Assembly (NCBI RefSeq): GCF_032884065.1
Contig: NC_088881.1
Coordinates: 14,699,762-14,763,761 of the forward strand
Length of the DNA: 64,000 bases
Source of the DNA: Artemia franciscana
Taxonomy: Eukaryota > Arthropoda > Branchiopoda > Anostraca > Artemiidae
Direction of reading: 5' to 3'
The notes under the pieces are model-generated. The model was not told where the DNA came from. It made no database searches and saw only the letters and a program-made list of their open reading frames with translations. A program made the translations under genes and the position numbers. Below, piece by piece: positions 49,217-64,000 of this stretch. Numbering within the stretch: position 1 is the stretch's first letter; each line of letters opens with the position of its first letter.

Positions 49217-50465
49217 CTGTAACATGAAAGACTATAAGATGAAAAAATTACTACTACTAATAACTCACTGCAGCACCAAGCCGTCTGAGGCCAACACAGC
49301 TACGCACGCTCCTCCTCCAACCTAATCTATTCAAGGCCTCCCTCTTTACACCCTCCCAGGAAGCTCCCATTTTCTTTAAATCTTTATCTATGACATTCTC
49401 CCAACCCAGACGAGGACGACCTGCTTTTCGTGTAGCCCCAGATGATTGGCCAAAAAGGACAATCTCCGGCAACCTGTCATCCTTCATCCGCAGAATGTGG
49501 CCTAGCCATCTCAATCTTTCTTTCATTATAGCCCAAGATAGCGAGATCGAACCACATTTTTCGTACAACCTACTGTTTGAAATACGGTCAGTCAGCCGGG
49601 TACTCAGAACAATTTGCCCTAAAAAATAGATAAACAGGCTCTTCAATAGCTTCGTCGTTTTTTGTCTTTTTATTAAATATTGAACCTTAGAAATATGTAA
49701 AAGAATCTTGGATTGACTACGTGTTCAAGCCCGAGCTTTGTATGCGTTTTACCAGAGATATGTGGGGACCACTTGTGTTTGAACTAAGATCACCCGCGGG
49801 AATTTTTAGAGATAGGGAGGTGAGGGTTAAAATGTGTATAGGTGTTTTTATTCCATAGTGTGAGGGGTTAAAATGGTGCTTGCTACAAAAGTGTCAGAAT
49901 TATCTCAGCACCTCGCTCTAGTAGCGGGTCACTGAGACTAATCAGATGCTATTTTAAAATAATTTCTGTAATGATTTTGTAGAACCGAGCACATCATGAT
50001 CCACCTTAGCTTTTTTCGAAGTGCAAATATAATCAATTTCTGTCATTTGTCCAGTCATAAAGATAAACCAAACCCTATTTATAAAATAGGTAGAATAGCA
50101 TATACGGTTATATCGACGTTTTAGGTTATTGTCTTAGAACGGTTATATCGTGCTTTCAATCAAAGTGAGCTTAAGAAAAAGTGTTGACTCTATTTATCAA
50201 AGGATCGTAGATGAAGCCGATACACTCTTTACCAAAGGTGACTGAAGACTGATGAGCACAGATAAAATCAGTCGATTGAGTATGCTCAGTTCAAGTGGGT
50301 GGGATATGGACCTCAGTTGAGAGTAAAATACCAAATACTCTCCTTTTGAAAAATATAGCCAATACGTCCCGGAAAAGTTCGTCAATCACAGCAAATATTA
50401 CCAATACCAGCAACTCTATACCGCAGAAAGAAACAGTTCTGATTTAAACAATTGTTCAGTCTTAC
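49217..50465 (-). other. FN3 gene intron with a LINE fragment
   Basis: GT-AG intron on the - strand. 49245-49630 is a LINE end; 49640-50460 shows nothing recognised. Confidence 0.6.
49245..49630 (-). pseudogene. LINE 3'-end fragment, best-preserved C-terminus
   Basis: The - strand frame 49646-49257 reads LSTRLTDRISNSRLYEKCGS, MKERLRWLGHILRMKDDRLP, RKAGRPRLGWENVIDKDLKK and MGASWEGVKREALNRLGWRR. It is the same family as 33470-34480 but less decayed. 5'-truncated, inserted in the FN3 gene intron in the gene's own orientation. The tail carries a CTACTACTAATAA run. Confidence 0.88.
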
Positions 50466-50579
50466 CTCTTGCAATGATTTTCCAAGTGCTATTCGTACGC
50501 TTTCTAATTCCTTTTTCAGCTTACCATTTTCACCGCTCGTATTATTCAAGGTCTTTTCAAGGTCTTTTATCACAGCATC
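50466..50579 (-). CDS. Fibronectin type III/coiled-coil protein, coiled-coil exon
   Basis: 38 codons, phase 0 to 0, acceptor TTTTGCAG and donor CAAGAG|GTAAGA on the - strand. It reads DAVIKDLEKTLNNTSGENGK then LKKELESVRIALGKSLQE. The heptad spacing of leucine, isoleucine and valine and the charged flanks predict a coiled coil. Upstream exons of the gene were not found up to the Helitron cluster and may lie beyond it or outside the window. Confidence 0.75.
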
Positions 50580-51320
50580 CTGCAAAATTGAAAATAAAAA
50601 GGAATACATAAAAAGAGAAATAACTATACTATATTATAAAAATTTCAGCAAAGGGTGCATTATAATTCGTGTTCAGAAAAAGTTATGAAGCATTTTCAAA
50701 AGTTACAAACAGCTTTTTGTGGCAATTTTTCGCAAATGATAAGTTTTCCTTGCTCTTTGTTGTAATGTAATGCCATTTGAGTTGGCTCAGTGGAATCGTC
50801 CGACTACGAACCAACTACGGTGGAATCGTCGTTTTTCTAAGACCAAAGGTGTACCTGAACAATGGTGATGGCCATGTTCAAATGCGATTGAAGTTTCCTA
50901 TCGTTGTTCATATTTTAGATCATCAGATCGCAACACATAGCTGTTTTAAGGTTTCCGACCGGTGGCTCTATGTTGAATTAATAAGATTTGGTGCAAGGAA
51001 TCGTGATAAGAGAACTTACAAATGCGCCTGATTCTCAGCATTTAGTTGCGAGTACTATGGCGCGGTTGTATGATATGGAGTGGATTATAATAGAGGTATC
51101 TTAACGCTATGAAGATAATATATGGCAGATATAATATGCATCAAGCAAAAACTATGTTTTAAATAAATTTAACATCAATAATAATACGTATTGGAAATCA
51201 AGATTCGGAAACAGGCAGTAGGGTGATAATAACGTTGAAGTTTCGCTTCCAAATAAAAAAGCGATCTACCGAGGTCTGAGAAAATTCGTTAAGAGCCTTA
51301 ATGTTGTTTATGTAAATGAC
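50580..51320. other. Between FN3 exon and the repeat-coding stretch
   Basis: An A-box-like TGGCTCAGTGG at 50781-50791 has no matching B box, so I do not call a tRNA. An open + frame at 50777-51031 has no recognisable motif. Confidence 0.4.
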
Positions 51321-51379
51321 GTCATGTACTATGTTAGTACATCATATAAGCATTTCTTATATGATGTCATGCACAGCAT

Positions 51380-51990
51380 AAATATGACTGTTGAGTTTCT
51401 AACGCGAGCCAAAAATGGAAATGAAGAGGAAATACTCACGCGGTTAGAAGAACAGCAGCGGCTTGTCCAAAATGAAAATGAAGTGCAGGCACACCCGGTT
51501 AGAAGACATGCGACACCGAGCATGTGACTAAGTCAAAAATGAAAAGCAAAGGGACACGAGGGTAGAAAACATGCGACACCAGAAACGTGAGCGAGTCAAT
51601 GAAAATCAACCTGGACAGCGAGAATCAAAACGTGTCAAATTTGAAAATGATAGAGATGATGATTGGGTTTGGGATTTTGACATGGATAAGGTCATCAATG
51701 TCTACCAAACCTTTGAAAATCAAAAACTAGACTTAATAAATCGTTGGAAAAAAATGAGTTTTGTCCCACCACCTGAACAATTAGTAGAAACAAAGATTCG
51801 GCGACATATTTTTAATAATGACAAAAGGCAATCTGAGGCAAAAGAATAAGTTTTTGTCCCACCACCTGAACAATTAAAAGAAGCGAAAGTTCAGCGACAT
51901 TCCTTTCATAATGACAAAAGACAAGCCGAGGTAAAAGAAGAAGTTTTTGTCCCACCACCTAAACAATTAAAAGAAACAAAAGGTCGATAT
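51380..51990 (+). pseudogene. Coding remnant with ENMR-type and 31-residue tandem repeats
   Basis: Two open pieces (about 51384-51527 and 51571-51849) are separated by stops. The first has RLEEQQRLVQNENE; the second starts in an ENMRHQKRERVNENQPGQRE-like segment, continues DDDWVWDFDMDKVINVYQTF, then enters a tandem repeat of exactly 93 bases (31 residues) starting at about 51761, 51854 and 51947: FVPPPEQLxExKxxRHxFxN then DKRQxExKE. Unit 1 ends in TAA (51847-51849) where unit 2 has GAA, a nonsense change. Unit 3 is cut after 40 bases by a (TA)n tract and the Helitron cluster. The arginine/glutamate/asparagine-rich (ENMR...RERxxNEN) repeats remind me of N-terminal parts of arthropod Helitron proteins, which is inference. 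No function can be named. Confidence 0.5.
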
Positions 51991-51997
51991 ATATCTA

Positions 51998-52071
<74 letters not shown>
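51990..52071. repeat. (TA)n microsatellite, target of Helitron A
   Basis: TA repeats with ATCTATC variants, immediately before the Helitron 5' end. Confidence 0.9.
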
Positions 52072-53909
<1,838 letters not shown>

Positions 53910-53925
53910 TATATATATATATCTA

Positions 53926-54780
53926 TCTATATATATAAAAATAAGTTGTCTGTGGATCTGTGGATGGATCAGGTGACGTCACCTGAAAAAACTGGATCAG
54001 GTGACGTCAAAACTGAAAAAACTAAAAAAAAGGCAAAAACTACAAAAAAAAACTAAAGACTAATAAAAAAAATAAAAAAGCTAAAAAACTAAAAAACCTA
54101 AAAAAAGGCAAAAACTACAAAAAAAACTAAAAACTAATAAAAAAGCTAAAAAACTAAAAAAACTAAAAAAAGGCAACAACTACAAAAAAAACTAAAAACT
54201 AATAAAAAAAAATAAAAAAGCTAAAAAACTAAAAAAAATAAAAAAACTAAAAAAAGGTAAAAAACTAAAAAAAACTAAAAACTAAAAAAAGCTAAAAAAA
54301 AGGAAAAAACTGAAAAATAAGCTATAATAAAGGTAAAAACCAATAAAAAACTAAAAAAAAAACTGAAAAAACTAAAAAAAGGCAAAAACTACAAAAAAAA
54401 ACTAAAAACTAATAAAAAAAGTAAAAAAGCTAAAAAACTAAAAAACTAAAAAAACTAAAAAAAAGGTAAAAAACTAAAAAAACTAAAAAATAAAAAAAAA
54501 CTAAAAAAAAGGAAAAAACTGAAAAATAAGCTAAAATAAAGGTAAAAACCAATAAAAAACTAAAAAGAAAAAAAGGAAAAAACTAAACAAAATTTTCATC
54601 TAAAAAACTAAAAAAAAACTAAAAAAGGTAAAAACTAAAAGAACTAAAAAAGAAAAAAATAAATGACGACACTCAAAGAGAAAGCGACCAGGACAAAAGG
54701 AATGTTCGATTAGCAATCAACAAAGCACCGGGACACAGGGAGTATAAATGACGACCAGGACATAAGTAAAAAAAAAAACT
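53926..54780 (+). mobile_element. Helitron copy B, 3'-truncated
   Basis: Begins with the same 5' end (TC at 53926) only 17 bases after copy A's CTAG. It has the palindrome and the A-rich minisatellite but stops at AAAAAAAAAACT, 54780, where copy C begins at once. The 3' end is missing. Confidence 0.85.
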
Positions 54781-54781
54781 A

Positions 54782-57886
<3,105 letters not shown>

Positions 57887-57892
57887 ATCTAT

Positions 57893-58044
57893 ATTCACAG
57901 GTGGGACATAGGGACACAACTACAATAGCGCGTAACTATTATGGCGCGTAACGACTTACGCGCGCGGGGGGGGCTTGAGGGGGGCGCGAAGCGCCCCCAC
58001 CAACTAGGTGTTGGGGTGGCGCGAAGCGCCACCCCAACAGCTAG
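57893..58044 (+). mobile_element. Helitron 3'-end fragment, + strand
   Basis: From ATTCACAGGTGGGACATAGG to CTAG at 58041-58044 with an intact terminal hairpin. The rest is missing, replaced by a TA tract shared with copy D's 5' end. Confidence 0.88.
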
Positions 58045-58068
58045 TCTATATATATATATATATATATA

Positions 58069-58130
58069 CTAGCTGTTGGGGTGGCGCTTCGCGCCACCCC
58101 AACACCTAGTTGGTGGGGGCACTTCGCGCC
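58069..58130 (-). mobile_element. Helitron 3'-end fragment, - strand
   Basis: CTAG at 58072-58069 and the hairpin, then only about 30 more bases before a jump into sequence copied from 51951-51989. Confidence 0.85.
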
Positions 58131-58168
58131 CCCACCACCTAACAATTAAAAGAAACAAAAGGTCGATA
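58131..58168 (+). repeat. Copy of the left flank of the Helitron cluster
   Basis: CCCACCACCTAACAATTAAA AGAAACAAAAGGTCGATATA repeats 51951-51989 with one base missing. It therefore carries a piece of the 31-residue repeat unit into the middle of the cluster. Confidence 0.92.
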
Positions 58169-58192
58169 TATATATATATATATATATATATA

Positions 58193-59746
58193 CTAGCTGT
58201 TGGGGTGGCGCTTCGCGCCACCCCAACACCTAGTTGGTGGGGGCGCTTCGCGCCCCCCCCAAGCCCCCCCGCGCGCGTAAGTCGTTACGCGCCATAATAG
58301 TTACGCGCCATTGTAGTTGTGTCCCTATGTCCCACCTGTGAATATAGATATATATATATATATATGGTTTTAACTACGTAAAACTTGCGAATATACAACA
58401 TTCTTTGCTGTCCCATTGTCTTTGCATATAAATAGATTGTCAGGTTATCCCCCTGTTTCCCCCGGTGTCCCCGTTGTAGTTGTGTCCCTGTGTCCCGGTC
58501 GTCATTTATATTCCCTGTGTCCCGGGTCCCGGTCATCATTTGTATCCCGGTGTCCCGGTCTGTATATACCTTCGTTTTTTAGTTTTGTTTTTCTCCTTTA
58601 TTTTTTTCCTTTTTTTTTCTTTTTTAGCTTATTTAGATTTTTAGATTTTTTAGTTTTTTTCATTAGTTTTTAGTTTTTATTTCTTTTTAGTTTTTTTGTC
58701 CCGGTCGTCATTTATATCCCCCTGTTTCCCCCGGTGTCCCCGTTGTAGTTGTGTCCCTGTGTCCCGGTCGTTATTTATATTCCCTGTGTCCCGGTCGTCA
58801 TTTGTATCCCGGTGTACCGGTCTGTATATACATTCGTTTTTTAGTTTTGTTTTTCTCCTTTATTTTTTTCCTTTTTTTTTCTTTTTTAGTTTATTTAGAT
58901 TTTTAGATTTTTTAGTTTTTTTATTAGTTTTTAGTTTTTTTTTCTTTTTAGTTTTTTTGTAGTTTTTACCTTCTTTTTAGTTTTGTTAATTTTTTTTTTT
59001 ACTTGTGTCCTGGTCGTCATTTATACTCCCTGTGTCCCGGTGCTTTGTTGATTGCTAATCGAACATTCCTTTTGTCCTGGTCGCTTTCTCTTTGAGTGTC
59101 GTCATTTATTTTTTTCTTTTTTAGTTCTTTTAGTTTTTACCTTTTTTAGTTTTTTTTAGTTTTTAGTTTTTTTAGTTTTTTACCTTTTTTTAGTTTTTTA
59201 GCTTTTTTATTTTTTTTATTAGTTTTTAGTTTTTTTGTAGTTTTTACCTTTTTTTTTAGTTTTTTGTCCTGGTCGCTTTCTCTTTGAGTGTCGCCATTTA
59301 TTAGTTTTTTCCTTTTTTTTTTAGTTTTTTATTGGTTTTTACCTTTATTTTAGCTTATTTTTCAGTTTTTTCCTTTTTTTTAGTTTTTTTTTATTTTTTA
59401 TTTTTTTTAGTTTTTTACCTTTTTTTAGTTTTTTTAGTTTTTTTAGTTTTTTAGCTTTTTTACTTTTTTTATTAGTTTTTAGTTTTTTTTTGTAGTTTTT
59501 GCCTTTTTTTAGTTTTTTCAGTTTTTTTTTTAGTTTTTTATTGGTTTTTACCTTTATAGTTTTTTTAGTTTTTTAGCTTTTTTATTTTTTTTATTAGTTT
59601 TTAGTTTTTTTTGTAGTTTTTGCCTTTTTTTAGTTTTTTCAGTTTTGACGTCACCTAATCCAGTTTTTTCAGGTGACGTCACCTGACACATCCATCCACA
59701 CATCCATCCATCCATCCATCCACAGACAACTTATTTTTATATATAT

Positions 59747-59749
<3 letters not shown>
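58193..59749 (-). mobile_element. Helitron copy E, complete, - strand
   Basis: CTAG at 58196-58193 and TC at 59749-59748. It is almost the twin of copy D, including the same helicase-remnant deletion and the same minisatellite order, and so comes from the same subfamily or from duplication of D. An extra run of CATC repeats is present at 59698-59720. Confidence 0.88.
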
Positions 59750-59797
<48 letters not shown>

Positions 59798-59800
<3 letters not shown>

Positions 59801-61518
59801 ATATATATAAAAATAAGTTGTCTGTCTGTCTGTGGATGTGTGGATGGATGTGTCAGGTGACGTCACCTGAAAAAACTGGATCAGGTGACGTCAAAACTGA
59901 AAAAACTAAAAAAGGCAAAAACTACAAAAAAAACTAAAAACTAATAAAAAAAATAAATAAGCTAAAAAACTAAAAAAACTATAAAGGTAAAAACCAATAA
60001 AAAACTAAAAAGGCAAAAACTACAAAAAAAAACTAAAAACTAATAAAAAAAGTAAAAAAGCTAAAAAACTAAAAAAACTAAAAAAACTAAAAAAAGGTAA
60101 AAAACTAAAAAAAATAAAAAATAAAAAAAACTAAAAAAAAGGAAAAAACTGAAAAATAAGCTAAAATAAAGGTAAAAACCAATAAAAAACTAAAAAAAAA
60201 GGAAAAAACTAATAAATGACGACACTCAAAGAGAAAAAAAAGGCAAAAACTACAAAAAAAACTAAAAACTAATAAAAAAAATAAAAAAGCTAAAAAACTA
60301 AAAAAACTAAAAAAAGGCAAAAACTACAAAAAAAACTAAAAACTAATAAAAAAGCTAAAAAACTAAAAAAACTAAAAAAAAAGGCAAAAACTACAAAAAA
60401 CTAAAAACTAATAAAAAAAATAAAAAAGCTAAAAAACTAAAAAAACTAAAAAAACTAAAAAAAGGTAAAAAACTAAAAAAACTAAAAACTAAAAAAAAAC
60501 TAAAAAAGGTAAAAACTAAAAGAACTAAAAAAGAAAAAAATAAATGACGACACTCAAAGAGAAAGCGACCAGGACAAAAGGAATGTTCGATTAGCAATCA
60601 ACAAAGCACCGGGACACAGGGAGTATAAATGACGACCAGGACAAAACTAAAAAATCTAAAAATCTAAATAAACTAAAAAAGAAAAAAAAAGGAAAAAAAT
60701 AAAGGAGAAAAACAAAACTAAAAAACGAATGTATATACAGACCGGTACACCGGGATACAAATGACGACCGGGACACAGGGAATATAAATGACGACCGGGA
60801 CACAGGGACACAACTACAACGGGGACACCGGGGGAAACAGGGGGATATAAATGACGACCGGGACAAAAAAACTAAAAAGAAAAAAAAACTAAAAACTAAT
60901 AAAAAAACTAAAAAATCTAAAAATCTAAATAAGCTAAAAAAGAAAAAAAAAGGAAAAAAATAAAAGAGAAAAACAAAACTAAAAAACGAATGTATATACA
61001 GACCGGGACACCGGGATACAAATGACGACCGGGACCCGGGACACAGGGAATATAAATGACGACCGGGACACAGGGACACAACTACAACGGGGACACCAGG
61101 GGAAACAGGGGGATGTAAATGACGACCGGGACACCGGGACAGGGAATGGTCGATTAGCAATCACCATCAACAAAGCTCAAGGGCAATCATTAGAATCATG
61201 AGGTATAGATCTGAATACAGATTGTTTTCCCATGGACCATTATATGTTGCATGTTCAAGAGTCGGTAAACCTGACAATCTATTTATATGCAAAGACAATG
61301 GGACAGCAAAGAATGTTGTATATTCGCAAGTTTTACGTAGTTAAAACCATATATATATATCTATCTATATTCACAGGTGGGACATAGGGACACAACTACA
61401 ATGGCGCGTAACTATTATGGCGCGTAACGACTTACGCGCGCGGGGGGGCTTGGGGGGGGGCGAAGCGCCCCCACCAACTAGGTGTTGGGGTGGCGCGAAG
61501 CGCCACCCCAACAGCTAG
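59798..61518 (+). mobile_element. Helitron copy F, complete, + strand
   Basis: TC at 59798, CTAG at 61515-61518 after a hairpin. Carries the full-length helicase remnant (61148-61347) but only a short TA tract after it. 5'-to-5' neighbour of copy E across about 48 bases of TA. Confidence 0.9.
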
Positions 61519-61520
61519 TA

Positions 61521-62814
61521 TCTTATATATATAAAAATAAGTTGTCTGTCTGTGGATGTGTGGATGGATGTGTCAGGTGACGTCACCTGAAAAAACTGGA
61601 TTAGGTGACGTCAAAACTGAAAAAACTAAAAAAAGGCAAAAACTACAAAAAAAACTAAAAACTAATAAAAAAAATAAAAAAGCTAAAAAACTAAAAAAAC
61701 TATAAAGGTAAAAACCAATAAAAAACTAAAAAAAAAACTGAAAAAACTAAAAAAAGGCAAAAACTACAAAAAAAAACTAAAAACTAATAAAAAAAGTAAA
61801 AAAGCTAAAAAACTAAAAAAACTAAAAAAACTAAAAAAATGTAAAAAACTAAAAAAAATAAAAAATAAAAAAAAACTAAAAAAAAGGAAAAAACTGAAAA
61901 ATAAGCTAAAATAAAGGTAAAAACCAATAAAAAACTAAAAAAAAAGGAAAAAACTAATAAATGACGACACTCAAAGAGAAAGCGACCAGGACAAAAAACT
62001 AAAAAAAAAAGGCAAAAACTACAAAAAAACTAAAAACTAATAAAAAAAATAAAAAAGCTAAAAAACTAAAAAAACTAAAAAAAGGTAAAAAACTAAAAAA
62101 ACTAAAAACTAAAAAAAAACTAAAAAAGGTAAAAACTAAAAGAACTAAAAAAGAAAAAAATAAATGACGACACTCAAAGAGAAAGCGACCAGGACAAAAG
62201 GAATGTTCGATTAGCAATCAACAAAGCACCGGGACACAGGGAGTATAAATGACGACCAGGACACAAGTAAAAAAAAAAAATTAACAAAACTAAAAAGAAG
62301 GTAAAAACTACAAAAAAACTAAAAAGAAAAAAAAACTAAAAACTAATAAAAAAACTAAAAAATCTAAAAATCTAAATAAACTAAAAAAGAAAAAAAAAAG
62401 GAAAAAAATAAAGGAGAAAAACAAAACTAAAAAACGAATGTATATACAGACCGGGACACCGGGATACAAATGATGACCGGGACCCGGGACACAGGGAATA
62501 TAAATGACGACCGGGACACAGGGACACAACTACAACGGGGACACCGGGGGAAACAGGGGGATAACCTGACAATCTATTTATATGCAAAGACAATGGGACA
62601 GCAAAGAATGTTGTATATTCGCAAGTTTTACGTAGTTAAAACCATATATATATATATATCTATATTCACAGGTGGGACATAGGGACACAACTACAATGGC
62701 GCGTAACTATTATGGCGCGTAACGACTTACGCGCGCGGGGGGGCTTGGGGGGGGCGCGAAGCGCCCCCACCAACTAGGTGTTGGGGTGGCGCGAAGCGCC
62801 ACCCCAACAGCTAG
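61521..62814 (+). mobile_element. Helitron copy G, complete, + strand
   Basis: TC at 61521 lies two bases after copy F's CTAG. CTAG at 62811-62814. It has the shortened helicase remnant seen in D and E (GGGGATAACCTGAC near 62569-62582). Confidence 0.9.
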
Positions 62815-62836
62815 TATATATATATATATATATATA

Positions 62837-64000
62837 CTAGCTGTTGGGGTGGCGCTTCGCGCCATCCAAACTCCTAGTTGGTGGGGCGCTTCGCGCCCCC
62901 CCCAAGCCCCCCCGCGCGCGTAAGTCGTTACGCGCCATATTAGTTACGCGCCATTGTAGTTTTGTCCCTGTGTCCCACCTGTGAATATAGATAGATTTAT
63001 ATATGTGTTTCAAACTACGTAAAAATTGCGAATATACAACATTCTTGGCTTTCCCATTGTCTGTGCATATACAAAGCCGTATGTACTAATAATGACGTCA
63101 TATGCAAACGCTCTTTTTACAAACAAACAAACATGCATACACACAACTCGTTTTTATATAGATTGATAGATAGATAGATACAATACAAATTAACTGCGTA
63201 AAACCTGCGAATATACAACATTCTTCGCTGTCCAATTGTCGCTGCATATAAATAGATTGTCAGGTTTACCGACCCTCGAACATGCAACGTACAATTGTCC
63301 ATGGGAAAAACAATCAGTATTAAGATCTATACCACATTTTTCTAATGATTGACCTTGAGCTTTGTTAATGGTGATTGCAAATGCTAATCGAATTGGGAAT
63401 TGCAATCTTTTAAATTGAAAAGGCAGATCCGTTGGAATCATGGGAATGCGAGGAATAAGAACAGCCTCACCCTCAAAAGGCCCCGTTCAAGATTGTGGCC
63501 TCTATTAGGTTTTCCATTGTTTTTTTTACGGCAAGTCGCGTGCCATTGCAAAGCAATGGTGGGTTGATATTTCTTAAAAGTATTATTGGTACGCCTATTT
63601 TTAGTTGTAGCACGTGTGGTGGAAACCCTGAAAGATCTATGGAATTTAAAAATTCAGATGGATAATTAACCGCTTCATTTGGTTCCAAAACTGTGTCGAC
63701 TGACTTGTAAAGGACTGCCTGGTCTCGAATCTTGGTCAAAACAATATTGTTGATTTCGTGGACGTCTATATTTTTTGGTGCGAGAATCGCTCTTTTACTT
63801 AGCCATTTATTATTCTTATAATTTTTTAGAATATTCGGAAATACTTTTTCAATCAATTCATTTTTGGACGTCACTAAATTACAGAAATCAGCAGGTAGTT
63901 GTATACGTCCTGAAATTGAGTCTACTGGGAGTTTTCCGTTTCCAATTGCCAGCAATTGATCTGAAAATGTTTGACCAGAGTCATCGTTTTGCAATCGGAC
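62837..64000 (-). mobile_element. Helitron copy H, - strand, carries a helicase gene
   Basis: CTAG at 62840-62837 and a 3' hairpin (one arm altered: GCGCCATCCAAAC) lie 22 bases from the end of copy G. The 3' region is the same family as the others but diverged. A helicase coding region (63190-64000) runs out of the window, so this is a longer, possibly once autonomous element. Confidence 0.85.
63190..64000 (-). pseudogene. Helitron Pif1-like helicase, C-terminal part with one frameshift
   Basis: The - strand frame 63994-63473 contains GQTFSDQLLAIGNGKL, LPADFCNLV, LAPKNIDVHEINN and GVPIILLRNINPPLLCNGTR. This is the Pif1-family order, ending in the G.P..LLRN......NGTR segment before the last helicase motifs. 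Near 63480-63487 one extra base breaks the frame. The reading resumes in the next frame with MIPTDLPFQFKRLQFPIRLA, then ITINKAQGQSLE (motif V) and QLYVACSRV (motif VI), and stops after SQVLRS at 63192-63190. Upstream Rep and helicase motifs I-III lie outside the window. In an active element the enzyme unwinds DNA during rolling-circle transposition. The remnants in copies A, C and F correspond to its last 65 codons. Confidence 0.9.

Noticed and set aside
50777..51031. A-box-like sequence TGGCTCAGTGG and an 84-codon frame
   Set aside because: No B box at tRNA distance and no cloverleaf; the frame has no recognisable motif.

Overview
This is a gene-poor, AT-rich, repeat-packed piece of an animal nuclear genome. 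GT/AG introns, non-LTR retroelements, Helitrons, hAT remnants, a tRNA-derived SINE and long (TA)n tracts show it is eukaryotic. An arthropod, perhaps a branchiopod crustacean of the brine-shrimp kind, is my guess from general resemblance of the repeats; the sequence alone does not prove it.

Two split host genes are supported. The first, on the + strand from about 2.7 to 40.1 kb, is a TOM1-family (target of Myb1, VHS-GAT) endosomal sorting adaptor. Its start lies left of the window. I can place the end of the VHS domain (2741-2847, 5158-5241), the linker and GAT domain (7453-7677, 12381-12505), a clathrin/adaptor-binding tail (19559-19713, 23855-24066), two less certain in-phase exons (25274-25435, 27831-27848) and the C-terminus with its stop (37302-37352, 39988-40110). 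Reading phase is continuous across every junction. The second gene, on the - strand, converges on it: exons at 50579-50466 (coiled coil), 49216-48950 (basic linker and start of a fibronectin type III fold) and 47229-47032 (end of the fold and stop).

The introns are large and filled with mobile elements. These include a hAT remnant (1-553); several LINE fragments from at least four families (2.3, 8.9-11.1, 12.7-13.8, 33.5-34.5, 45.5 and 49.2 kb); a second type of reverse-transcriptase retroelement (35.5-37.25 kb) with a (TA)n tail; a tRNA-Lys-like SINE (18.95-19.27 kb); and a recurring composite repeat (an inverted-repeat module plus a module ending in a 20-bp hairpin) at 7.7-8.6, 29.2-31.8 and 43.5-44.9 kb. 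There is also a 1.1-kb foldback element (16.8-17.9 kb) and several degenerate tandem arrays (14.6-16.7, 22.6-23.0, 32.66-33.1 kb).

The most striking region is 51.95-64.0 kb, a cluster of at least six related Helitrons plus fragments, in both orientations. Intact members have a TC...CTAG structure with a GC-rich 3' hairpin. They sit in (TA)n tracts, and most carry a decayed piece of the Pif1-type helicase C-terminus. The rightmost element, running out of the window, keeps a long helicase reading frame with one frameshift and is a plausible relative of the autonomous source. The cluster interrupts a sequence that codes for a 31-residue tandem repeat (51.76-51.99 kb), and part of that flank is found again inside the cluster at 58.13 kb.
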